Shown piece by piece: positions 1-6,281 of a DNA stretch of 10,455 nucleotides (position 1 is its first letter; the number at the start of each line of letters is the position of its first letter). The stretch covers positions 1 to 10,455 of the forward strand of contig USHI01000039.1 in NCBI GenBank assembly GCA_900554405.1. The letters are read 5' to 3'. The position numbers and the translations under genes were made by a program. Source of the stretch: an uncultured Eubacteriales bacterium. Its GTDB lineage: Bacteria > Bacillota > Clostridia > Oscillospirales > CAG-382. Below the pieces are notes generated by a model, which saw only the letters and a list, made by a program, of their open reading frames with translations, made no database searches and had not been told where the DNA came from.

Positions 1-19
1 ATAAACCCCTATACAGCAC

Positions 20-48
20 AAAAAAAGGAGCCGCTCGGCTCCTTTTTA
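20..48 (-). terminator. Rho-independent terminator of the pyruvate kinase gene
   Basis: A perfect hairpin with 6 GC-rich pairs (GGAGCC, 27-32, with GGCTCC, 37-42) around the 4-nt loop GCTC is extended by A/T pairs to about 11 bp (22-32 with 37-47). Read on the minus strand, the stem is followed by a run of seven T, and it lies 25 nt past the pyruvate kinase stop codon. Read on the plus strand the stem ends in five T, so it could also stop a transcript arriving from a convergent gene left of the window. Confidence 0.93.
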
Positions 49-72
49 CATTATAATATTCCGTTTTCGGGA

Positions 73-1488
73 TCATTCCACGGTTTCGACCTTGATAAGG
101 TTCGTGTTGCCGGATTTGCCGTTGATCATGCCGCCGGTGATTATAACGTTATCGCCGGGGTGCAGGTCGAGCGCTTTTTTTGCGGTGCGGAGCGCGTGGT
201 AAAACAGCACGTCGGTGGAATCGAACCGTTCGCTGAGCACCGGTGTCACGCCCCAGGAAAGCGCGAGCTTATACCAGGTGCGCTTGCTTGTCGCCATTCC
301 TATAATATCCGTCGGCGCGCGGAACCGCGATACCATGCGCACCGTCATGCCGGAAATAGAGGTGACGACGATCGCCTTTGCATTTATGTCGATCGCCATG
401 CCGGCGGTCGCGTGGGATATCGCATCCACAAGGTTCTTTATCTTGAATTCGCTTGTGCGGAAGCGCTTGGCATAATTGATGTGCTTTTCGGTCTCGCAGA
501 TGATTTCGGACATCACGGCGACGGTTTCCACCGGGTATTTGCCCGCGGCGGATTCACCCGAAAGCATGACGGCGCTCGAGCCGTCGTACACCGCATTGGC
601 GACATCGGATATTTCCGCGCGGGTGGGGCGGGGGTTCTTGATCATGGATTCGAGCATTTCCGTCGCGGTAATAACCCGCTTGCCCAGCAGGCGGCATTTG
701 GTGATAAGGTATTTTTGCAGCGCGGGAAGCTCGGTAAAGGGGACTTCGACACCGAGATCGCCTCTGCCGATCATGATCCCGTCACATTCGGCGCAAATTT
801 CCTCGATATTGTCTACGCCGGTGCGGTTTTCTATCTTGGCGATAATGCTTATATCCTCGCCGCCGTTTTCGCGCAGAAACGCCTTTATATCAAGTATATC
901 CTGCCTGCACGAAACAAACGAAGCGGCGATAAAATCCACGCCGTTCTGTATCCCGAACAGCAGGTCGCTTTTGTCCTGCTCGCTCAGATAAACCGATTTC
1001 AGTACCTTTCCGGGGAAGCTCATGCTTTTTCTGTCGGAAAGCTCACCGCCGATAATGCAGCGGCATTTGATATCCGTTTCGGTCTTGCCGATAACCTCAA
1101 AGCTGACAAGCCCGTTGTTTACAAGTATCCTGTCGCCGATATCAAGATCATTCGCAAGCCCCTTGTAGCTCACGCTTACGCGTGTCGCGTCGCCCTCGAT
1201 ATCCGCCGTTGTGAAGGTGAATTCGGCGCCGTCGTCGATATGCACCTTCCCGCCGGCAAAGGTCTTTATGCGGTATTCGGGGCCCTTTGTGTCCAGCATT
1301 ATCGCGATCGGAAGCCCAAGCTCCTCACGCACGCTTTTTATCAGCTCGAGCTTTTCGAGATGTTCGGCATGGCTCCCGTGTGAAAAGTTCAGCCGCGCGA
1401 CATTCATGCCAGCCCTGCACATATCCGTAAGAACGCTTTTGCTGCTGCTTGCGGGTCCGATAGTGCACACTATCTTTGTTTTACGCAT
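73..1488 (-). CDS. pyk: Pyruvate kinase (471 aa), divergent clostridial-type form
   Basis: Converts phosphoenolpyruvate plus ADP to pyruvate plus ATP, the last step of glycolysis, in the cytoplasm. The active-site framework is intact: R32, N34 and S36 in GMNVARLNFSHG, D66 in LDTKGPE, K218 and E220 in KIEN, D244 in GRGDLGVE, and T276 in TATEMLESM. The glutamate after LDTKGP (E71) is the residue the family literature links to K+-dependent enzymes. A beta-barrel B domain (about 75-160) interrupts the TIM barrel, and the C-terminal allosteric domain begins near 345. It lacks the extra PEP-utiliser-like C-terminal domain of Bacillus enzymes. Several usually conserved motifs differ: KGVNLPG reads RKSMSFPG, ARGDLG reads GRGDLG, TATQM reads TATEM. 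The start chosen is the ATG at 1488, preceded by AAGGGA at 5 nt; an in-frame ATG 10 codons upstream lacks such support. It has its own promoter and terminator, so it is monocistronic. Confidence 0.96.
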   Translation of the reverse strand: MRKTKIVCTIGPASSSKSVLTDMCRAGMNVARLNFSHGSHAEHLEKLELIKSVREELGLPIAIMLDTKGPEYRIKTFAGGKVHIDDGAEFTFTTADIEGDATRVSVSYKGLANDLDIGDRILVNNGLVSFEVIGKTETDIKCRCIIGGELSDRKSMSFPGKVLKSVYLSEQDKSDLLFGIQNGVDFIAASFVSCRQDILDIKAFLRENGGEDISIIAKIENRTGVDNIEEICAECDGIMIGRGDLGVEVPFTELPALQKYLITKCRLLGKRVITATEMLESMIKNPRPTRAEISDVANAVYDGSSAVMLSGESAAGKYPVETVAVMSEIICETEKHINYAKRFRTSEFKIKNLVDAISHATAGMAIDINAKAIVVTSISGMTVRMVSRFRAPTDIIGMATSKRTWYKLALSWGVTPVLSERFDSTDVLFYHALRTAKKALDLHPGDNVIITGGMINGKSGNTNLIKVETVE

Positions 1489-1537
1489 ATTTATCCCTTG
1501 CCTTCCTCTGCATGACATTCAAATTACAATTACTCCT

Positions 1538-1566
1538 ATTGTATCACATATATACTTTTCGGGCAA
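1538..1566 (-). promoter_or_regulatory. Sigma-A-type extended -10 promoter for pyk
   Basis: On the minus strand, TTGCCC (1561-1566, 4 of 6 matches to TTGACA) is followed after exactly 17 nt by TACAAT (1538-1543, 5 of 6 matches to TATAAT). A TG one base before the -10 hexamer gives the extended -10 form TGnTACAAT. Transcription would begin near 1531, leaving a leader of about 43 nt before the pyk ATG. No riboswitch-like structure is evident in this leader. Confidence 0.75.
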
Positions 1567-1655
1567 TGAATATAACGCCGTATTTACTGCCGCTTCGCGC
1601 CCGCAAGCCGTGCATTTTATACAAACACAGCGGCGGTTTTCGGTGAAAAATGCCG

Positions 1656-1688
1656 AAAAAAAGCGGGCTTTTCCGCAAAGCCCGCTTT
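1656..1688 (-). terminator. Rho-independent terminator at the end of the par-to-hydrolase gene cluster
   Basis: A perfect 12-bp inverted repeat (1660-1671 with 1677-1688, core GCGGGC/GCCCGC) encloses a 5-nt loop. On the minus strand it runs into a tract of seven T, three of them inside the stem. It begins about 10 nt after the stop codon of the hydrolase gene, marking the likely 3' end of the long operon and separating it from pyk. Confidence 0.93.
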
Positions 1689-1697
1689 GTGCTTATT

Positions 1698-2552
1698 TTA
1701 TATGTTTATGGAATAATTACCGCCGTAAAAGACCTGTTCGAGCCACTTGAACGACCATTCCACCCACCTTGCGACATAGGGTATGTTGTAGGGGAGAGTA
1801 GCTCCGTCCGGTGTCGTTTCGGCGTTCGCGCGGGAAAGCCCGTGTTCGCCCATCGGGAAAATATGCAGCTCGCAGCCGATGCCCTTATCGGTGAGTGCGC
1901 GTGCAAACGCAAGCGAATTTGCAACCGGAACGCAGGTGTCCGGTGCAGTGTGCCAGATAAAGCAGGGGCAGGTGCGTTCGTCGACGTGCATGTCGAGGTT
2001 GGCGCGGGCGTTCAGCTCCGGCGTACGGTCGGTGCCGAGCAGGGTATCAAATGTAAACTTGTTCGTGGGGACGTTGTTTGTGACGACGGCATAACCGAGT
2101 ATTGCAGCATTCGGACGGAAAAGCGAGCTTTCCATGCCGAGAATTTCGCTTATATCGCTTCTGTGCCAGCAGGTGGCAATGTAACCAGCAAGATGCCCGC
2201 CGGCGGAAAAGCCGATAACGGCGATACGGTGCGGATCGATATTATATTCCGCCGCGTGGGTGCGTACATACGCCACGGCGGCTGCGGCATCGTAAAGCGG
2301 GTGATCGATCTTTGCCCGTTCGCCCACGGTATAGCGCAGAATGAAGCAGTTGTAGCCTTCTGCGAAATAGGCGCTTGCTATCGGTTCCGCCTCGCGGTCG
2401 GAGGTGAACCAATAGCCTCCGCCGGGGAAAACTATCATGGCGGGGCGTGCGCCCTTTGTGATCTCCGGCGATGCTGCGTGGAGCATGGTTTGGAGCGTTA
2501 CTTCGAGCGCGCCGTCGTATATCTCTTTTTCATAAAGCCGAATTTTCTGCAT
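1698..2552 (-). CDS. Alpha/beta hydrolase, esterase/lipase-like (acetyl-esterase or BD-FAE type)
   Basis: Predicted cytoplasmic serine hydrolase of 284 aa. The catalytic machinery is readable: oxyanion-hole motif PGGGY (43-47), nucleophile S116 in GFSAGGH, acid D205 in HTAPDTCVPV, and H237 in GEHGLS. The order and spacing match the small esterases annotated as acetylxylan esterase, carboxylesterase or BD-FAE-like. There is no signal peptide, so a substrate imported or made in the cytoplasm, such as an acetylated sugar, is plausible but not shown by the sequence. The ATG at 2552 is preceded by AAGGA and overlaps the 3' end of lnt by 23 nt, which suggests translational coupling. It is the last gene before a strong terminator. 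The fold and hydrolase class are secure; the substrate is unknown. Confidence 0.9.
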   Translation of the reverse strand: MQKIRLYEKEIYDGALEVTLQTMLHAASPEITKGARPAMIVFPGGGYWFTSDREAEPIASAYFAEGYNCFILRYTVGERAKIDHPLYDAAAAVAYVRTHAAEYNIDPHRIAVIGFSAGGHLAGYIATCWHRSDISEILGMESSLFRPNAAILGYAVVTNNVPTNKFTFDTLLGTDRTPELNARANLDMHVDERTCPCFIWHTAPDTCVPVANSLAFARALTDKGIGCELHIFPMGEHGLSRANAETTPDGATLPYNIPYVARWVEWSFKWLEQVFYGGNYSINI

Positions 2553-4086
2553 TTTTCCTTTTCTCCGTATAGCTTTTTATAGCCGCCGCGATAACGGCAA
2601 GCGCCGAAATATATATGACCGTGTCGCCGAGCGTACAGTAAAGCGTTTTGCCCCGTATCGGGGTGATATCGGCGTAAAGCGTGCATTCGGCAAGCGGTTC
2701 GGTTTGGGCGGTTATCCTTCCGTGCGGGTCGATCACCGCCGAGATGCCGGTATTTGCCGCGCGAACGACATATTTTCCGCTTTCGATCGCACGGAGCTGC
2801 GAATGCCGCAGGTGGGTATAAATACCTACGCTGTCGTTGAACCAGCTGTCGTTAGTGACAACGGCGATAAGCTCCGCCCCCGCAGAGGTGCCCGCGCGTG
2901 TGAACTGCGGGAATATCGAATCGAAGCACACGGCCGGTGCGATATCACACAGCGGGGTCGAGATATTCTGTGCCCCGGCGCCCTCGCAAAGCTCGTAACG
3001 GCTGTTGTTGAATTCGGCGACAAAGGGGAACATTCTGCCGAGAATGTCGGCATAGGGGATAAATTCCCCGAAGGGCACAAGGTGGTGCTTGTCGTAACAG
3101 CCGCTTAGCCCGCCGCCCGGAGTAACGGCAATAACGGAATTGTATTCGCTGCTCGAATCGTAGCGGATCACCCCGGCGACGATCGTCACCCCGTATTGCG
3201 TGCATATTTCGGAAAAAGCCGAATGCAGCCGACCGCCCTCTTTGAATTCAACCGGAATTGCCGTTTCGGGTATGAAGATCACGGAAGCGCCGTTTCCCGC
3301 CGCCGAAACGGCTTGGGAAATGTATCTTTCGAAAATTTTATCGCGTTCGCCGGATGCCCATTTTTCGTTGGAAAGCACATTGCCCTGCAACGCGGCGACA
3401 CGCGTTTCGCCGCCCGATGCGCCGGTCGGCAGAAAGTACAAAACCGACCCGCATATAAGGTTGAATGCGATTATCGCCGCACCGGCAGCCGCGTATGCAC
3501 CCCCTCGGTTTCCCGCCGCAAGCACAAAGCAGGCTGCGGCGGAGGCGGTAACAAAGGTAATGAAATACCTTCCGAGCAGGGAAGCGGTGGCGATATACGG
3601 CAGGAATCCCGTCATCGAAACCGCAGCTCCGCCCCATGGGAAGGCAAGCGTTCCGACAGAAGTTATCCATTCGGCGATAACCGCCGCCGCGCCGAAGCCG
3701 AGAAACCGCAGCTTACTTCCGCAAAAAGGCAGGTATGCAAGAAATGCCGTCGATTGCAATGCCGCGTGAAACAGCGGTATCAGCAGGCAGGAGCATACCA
3801 GCACAAAAACCGCCTGCACCTGCGTAAAACCGAAGCGTGTATAAGGGTACAGCTCCGAAAGAAAGGAATAAAGCGGCAGATAAAGCGCAAGAAAATAAAC
3901 GAACGTGCAGATCCAGATATGCCCGGCTCCGCGCTTTTTTTCGATCGCGTAAAACAGCAGCCCCAGCGATATCGGGGTGAATATCCATGCCTGCTCCGCA
4001 AAATAAGGCAGAGCGGCAGCAAGCCCCGCAGCCGCGCAGATCGGCACGGGGTGCGAGGCAAGCTTTTTTATCGCAGAGCTATTCAA
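2530..4086 (-). CDS. lnt: Apolipoprotein N-acyltransferase (Lnt), probable TTG start
   Basis: Membrane enzyme that transfers an acyl chain from phospholipid to the N-terminal cysteine of diacylated lipoproteins. From the chosen start it is 518 aa, usual for the family. The N-terminal half is a multi-spanning hydrophobic domain. It is followed by a nitrilase-fold domain with the expected Glu-Lys-Cys triad: E274 in IPETAIP, K333 in DKHHLVPFGEFIPY, C387 in AVCFDS. NDSWF and RAANTGIS later in the domain are also typical. A last hydrophobic segment ends near the basic C-terminus. The reading frame extends upstream to an ATG at 4191, but that part lies inside the preceding gene and is Arg/Ser-rich and unlike Lnt. 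The TTG at 4086 overlaps the upstream stop by 8 nt and starts just before the first membrane helix. Its Shine-Dalgarno is weak, so coupling is likely. An ATG at 4134 is an alternative. Function is secure; the exact start is not. Confidence 0.9.
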   Translation of the reverse strand: MNSSAIKKLASHPVPICAAAGLAAALPYFAEQAWIFTPISLGLLFYAIEKKRGAGHIWICTFVYFLALYLPLYSFLSELYPYTRFGFTQVQAVFVLVCSCLLIPLFHAALQSTAFLAYLPFCGSKLRFLGFGAAAVIAEWITSVGTLAFPWGGAAVSMTGFLPYIATASLLGRYFITFVTASAAACFVLAAGNRGGAYAAAGAAIIAFNLICGSVLYFLPTGASGGETRVAALQGNVLSNEKWASGERDKIFERYISQAVSAAGNGASVIFIPETAIPVEFKEGGRLHSAFSEICTQYGVTIVAGVIRYDSSSEYNSVIAVTPGGGLSGCYDKHHLVPFGEFIPYADILGRMFPFVAEFNNSRYELCEGAGAQNISTPLCDIAPAVCFDSIFPQFTRAGTSAGAELIAVVTNDSWFNDSVGIYTHLRHSQLRAIESGKYVVRAANTGISAVIDPHGRITAQTEPLAECTLYADITPIRGKTLYCTLGDTVIYISALAVIAAAIKSYTEKRKNAENSAL

Positions 4087-4930
4087 GGCTTTCGGCCATC
4101 CGCATGACCGATTCCGCCGCGGTGCGGAAGGCATCGAACGGCGTTTCGAAGATGTATTTGTGTTTGAGCGTTTCCGCCGCGAGCGATGCAAGCCCGGTGA
4201 AGTCCATCAGGTGCGGTTCGATGGTGAGTATCACTTTGCCGGTTCTGTCCGCATTGACGGCGGCAAGCGTTTCGGCAAGATGCGCGACCCCGCACCCGGG
4301 AGGGACAATGGTGCCCTCCTCGTCGGCATCCTTAATATGAAAATATTCTATGTAATCCTTGAGCATCGGGTAGCCCTTGGCGGCATCGAGCCGGCAGAAG
4401 GCAAAATTGCCGGGGTCGAGCACGGCTTTGAGCCTGCCGCCGAAGTGCGAAAGCAGTTCCAGCTCGCGCTCGGGCCTTTCGCCGTATATATCCTTTTCGT
4501 TTTCGTGGCAAAGCGTGAATCCGCGCGCCTCCGCAAGCGCAAGCATTCTGCCCACCGCTTCAAAGGCGCCTGCACGGAATTCATCGCCGCTCATACCGTC
4601 GGCAGGGTAAAAGCTGAACACGCGCAGCCTTTTGCAGCCGAGCATATCGCCGATATCCATTATCCGTTCCAAAAGCTTTTCGTGGGCTTCCATATCGCCG
4701 TCCAGCTTTATTTTGCCGATCGGCGTGCCGAGCGCGGAAATGCCTATGCCCGCGTTTTCGAGCTTGTGCTTTACGGCTTCGACCTCGCCGTCCGTGAGCT
4801 CGGTGAAGCTTTTTCCGTCCACCCCGCGAAGCTCGATCATGCCGACCCCGAGCTTTTGAAGCCCGGAAAGCTGCTCGTCGAAATTCGGGCTTATCTCATC
4901 GGCAAAAGCCGAAAAAACAAACTGTGCCAT
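4079..4930 (-). CDS. Sugar phosphate isomerase/epimerase family protein (xylose-isomerase-like TIM barrel)
   Basis: A 283-aa TIM-barrel protein of the AP-endonuclease-2/xylose-isomerase-like family, whose members isomerise or epimerise sugars and related polyols, or in some cases act as hydroxypyruvate-isomerase-like or inosose-dehydratase-like enzymes. The four likely divalent-metal ligands are in the expected strands: E143 in CHENEKDIYG, D172 in VLDPGNF, H198 in YFHIKDAD, and E238 in LTIEPHL. The N-terminal strand SAFADEIS and the GVGMIELRG strand are also family-typical. There is no signal peptide. The ATG at 4930 is fixed by a strong AAGGAGA 6 nt upstream; nine further in-frame codons upstream have no such support. 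It sits 23 nt after the MORN gene and overlaps lnt by 8 nt. The substrate cannot be told from the sequence, and its operon partners are not an obvious sugar pathway. Confidence 0.88.
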   Translation of the reverse strand: MAQFVFSAFADEISPNFDEQLSGLQKLGVGMIELRGVDGKSFTELTDGEVEAVKHKLENAGIGISALGTPIGKIKLDGDMEAHEKLLERIMDIGDMLGCKRLRVFSFYPADGMSGDEFRAGAFEAVGRMLALAEARGFTLCHENEKDIYGERPERELELLSHFGGRLKAVLDPGNFAFCRLDAAKGYPMLKDYIEYFHIKDADEEGTIVPPGCGVAHLAETLAAVNADRTGKVILTIEPHLMDFTGLASLAAETLKHKYIFETPFDAFRTAAESVMRMAESLE

Positions 4931-4953
4931 AAAAAATCTCCTTTTCTGTGCGA

Positions 4954-5796
4954 TCAATCAACGCCGACGGGCTTGCCTTCGATAAAATACCCGCGGTAGG
5001 TCCTGCCTGTGGTGAAGGTGTATATTGCTTCCTCGCCGTGCACCCACTGCCCGCGTTCATCGGTGATAAAGCTGCCGTCGGCATCCGTCATGCGTGTGTC
5101 CATGAGGTTGTTGCGGAAGGTGCCGTTATAGCGTTCGCCGTTGGGAAATATGTAAATGCCCTTTTCGCCGTCGCGCATATCGTTTTTGAAGTAGCCCTCG
5201 TAACGGCCGCCGTTGTCGTAGACCATTATTCCGTAGCCGTTTTTCAGATCGTCGCTGAAATCGCCCTCGTATACCGCGCCGGATGCCCAGGTGTATTTCC
5301 CTCTGCCGGAGCGGACATCGTTTTCGTAATAGCCCTCATAGGCGTTTCCGTTCGAATAGGTAAACACGCCGTAGCCGTTCTTCATGGAATCGAGCAGCGA
5401 GCCGGAATACACATCCCCGTTGGCATAGGTGTATTTGCCGCTCCCCGTGATGGCATCGTTTTTGAAATCGCCCTCGTAAACATCGCCGGTGGCGGAAAAT
5501 GTCATCGTTCCGCGGCCCTCGCGGCAGCCGCCGGAGATATCGCCGACATAAACATCGCCGTTTTGATATTTGATCGTGCGGTTGTAAAAATCCAGTTCGG
5601 CTTCCGCGCCGTTCTGATACCGTATGGTACCGCTGACGGGCTGGCCGTTTTTCGATTCCCCGATAAACTTCGCGCCGTTTGCCAGCGTGTTATAGCGGTA
5701 TCCGCGCATTAGTACGACGGCAAACGTCGCCGCGGCAAGCGCCAGTGCTGCGCAGAGTATGATGAGTATCGGGTTTATCTTACGTTTTTTGTTCAC
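4954..5796 (-). CDS. Membrane-anchored MORN-repeat protein, GTG start
   Basis: A 280-aa protein. Residues 1-7 are basic, 8-29 form one hydrophobic helix (an uncleaved anchor or signal sequence; no lipobox is evident), and the rest is outside the helix. From residue 79 there are seven MORN repeats, each opening with NG/TG/SG-x-x-Y-x-G and spaced 23-24 residues (starts near 79, 103, 126, 149, 172, 195, 219). A degenerate last unit lies near 264-277. MORN arrays form extended beta-hairpin rods and serve as scaffolds or lipid- or protein-binding modules; the partner here is unknown. The start is GTG at 5796, within a 4-nt GTGA overlap with the preceding gene's stop and preceded by AAGGA at 9 nt, so translation of the two membrane proteins is probably coupled. 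The basic N-terminus followed by the helix suggests the repeats face the outside. No enzymatic domain is seen. Confidence 0.88.
   Translation of the reverse strand: MNKKRKINPILIILCAALALAAATFAVVLMRGYRYNTLANGAKFIGESKNGQPVSGTIRYQNGAEAELDFYNRTIKYQNGDVYVGDISGGCREGRGTMTFSATGDVYEGDFKNDAITGSGKYTYANGDVYSGSLLDSMKNGYGVFTYSNGNAYEGYYENDVRSGRGKYTWASGAVYEGDFSDDLKNGYGIMVYDNGGRYEGYFKNDMRDGEKGIYIFPNGERYNGTFRNNLMDTRMTDADGSFITDERGQWVHGEEAIYTFTTGRTYRGYFIEGKPVGVD
5110..5562 (-). repeat. Tandem approximately 69-nt coding repeats (MORN units)
   Basis: Seven tandem units of 69-72 nt encode the MORN repeats at residues 79-229. At the DNA level the units share recurring blocks, for example the string TCGCCCTCGTA on the plus strand near 5260 and again near 5470, but they are diverged. 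This is an old protein-level repeat rather than a recently expanded satellite. Confidence 0.75.
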
Positions 5797-6236
5797 TGTC
5801 GTGCATCCTTCCCGAACAGCTGCGAGAGCATATTCGATACGGCATCAAGTACTTCGGGGAAAATATATGTGAAGGCGAGCGTGCAAAGCGCCGCAACGGC
5901 GATCAGCAGCAGCACGGAAAGGAGCCCGGCGCCCTTTTCGCGGTATTTAACCTTGGCAAGCCCGAGCCGTTCCGGTGCGATATAATATTTCCCCCCGCCG
6001 GCATCGGCTACCATGCGGGTAAATTCGCCCTTGCGCCCGAGAGCGGCGCGCAGCAGCGGATTGCTCTTTACCCCGAGCTCCTTCATCGTGAGCGCGCTTT
6101 CCGGCGATGTTGCATCCACCGCAAGCAGCGCCCTGACAAAGCCGCCCAAAAAACGGTTGCTGCAATAAACGGCAACGGCGGCGACGGCAAAGCCGATCAT
6201 CAGAAGCCACAGTATTGTCTGTATGTTATTGTCCAT
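5793..6236 (-). CDS. Small two-TM membrane protein of unknown function
   Basis: I do not recognise this 147-aa protein. It has a hydrophobic helix at about 6-24, a middle segment of about 75 residues, and a second hydrophobic helix at about 104-124, followed by a short amphipathic tail ending in charged residues. The middle segment contains the stretches LTMKELGVKSNPLLRAALGR and GGGKYYIAPERLG, and is mixed rather than coiled-coil. It does not look like the DUF4446 protein often found between spo0J and serS in Clostridium. The ATG at 6236 has a strong AAGGAG 6 nt upstream. It follows serS by 45 nt, and its stop overlaps the GTG start of the MORN gene (GTGA), so the two are probably made together and may act together at the membrane. 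That partnership is inferred from gene order only. Confidence 0.82.
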   Translation of the reverse strand: MDNNIQTILWLLMIGFAVAAVAVYCSNRFLGGFVRALLAVDATSPESALTMKELGVKSNPLLRAALGRKGEFTRMVADAGGGKYYIAPERLGLAKVKYREKGAGLLSVLLLIAVAALCTLAFTYIFPEVLDAVSNMLSQLFGKDARQ

Positions 6237-6258
6237 GCCAGCTCCTTTTCGCTGAGTG

Positions 6259-6277
6259 GGGCGGAGCGGTGCCGCCC
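6259..6277 (-). other. Intercistronic GC-rich hairpin between serS and the small membrane protein
   Basis: The arms GGGCGG (6259-6264) and CCGCCC (6272-6277) form a perfect 6-bp stem with a 7-nt loop, starting 5 nt after the serS stop. No T-run follows on either strand, so it is not a typical intrinsic terminator. It could stabilise the upstream message or mark a processing site, or be fortuitous in GC-rich DNA. Confidence 0.4.
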
Positions 6278-6281
6278 GGGC

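Noticed and set aside
160..1383. Long open frame on the plus strand (407 codons) opposite pyruvate kinase
   Set aside because: It lies entirely antisense to a well-conserved gene, has no recognisable domain or proper ribosome binding site, and is explained by the GC-biased codon pattern of the real gene.
1637..1659. Second inverted repeat (TTTTCGG/CCGAAAA, 9-nt loop) next to the operon terminator
   Set aside because: Short, A/T-rich and overlapping the T-tract of the stronger terminator; no separate function is needed to explain it.
2530..2552. Overlap of lnt and the hydrolase gene as a sign of frameshift or gene fusion
   Set aside because: Both proteins are complete with normal ends, and the hydrolase has its own ribosome binding site; a 23-nt overlap is ordinary in compact operons.
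5110..5562. Regular spacing suggestive of a CRISPR array or satellite
   Set aside because: The period is 69-72 nt without identical repeats and unique spacers, it is fully coding, and each unit translates to a MORN motif.
4948..5712. Plus-strand open frame opposite the MORN gene with hydrophobic, repetitive translation
   Set aside because: The repeats are the reverse reading of the MORN units; the MORN frame has coherent motifs, a coupled start and a TM anchor.
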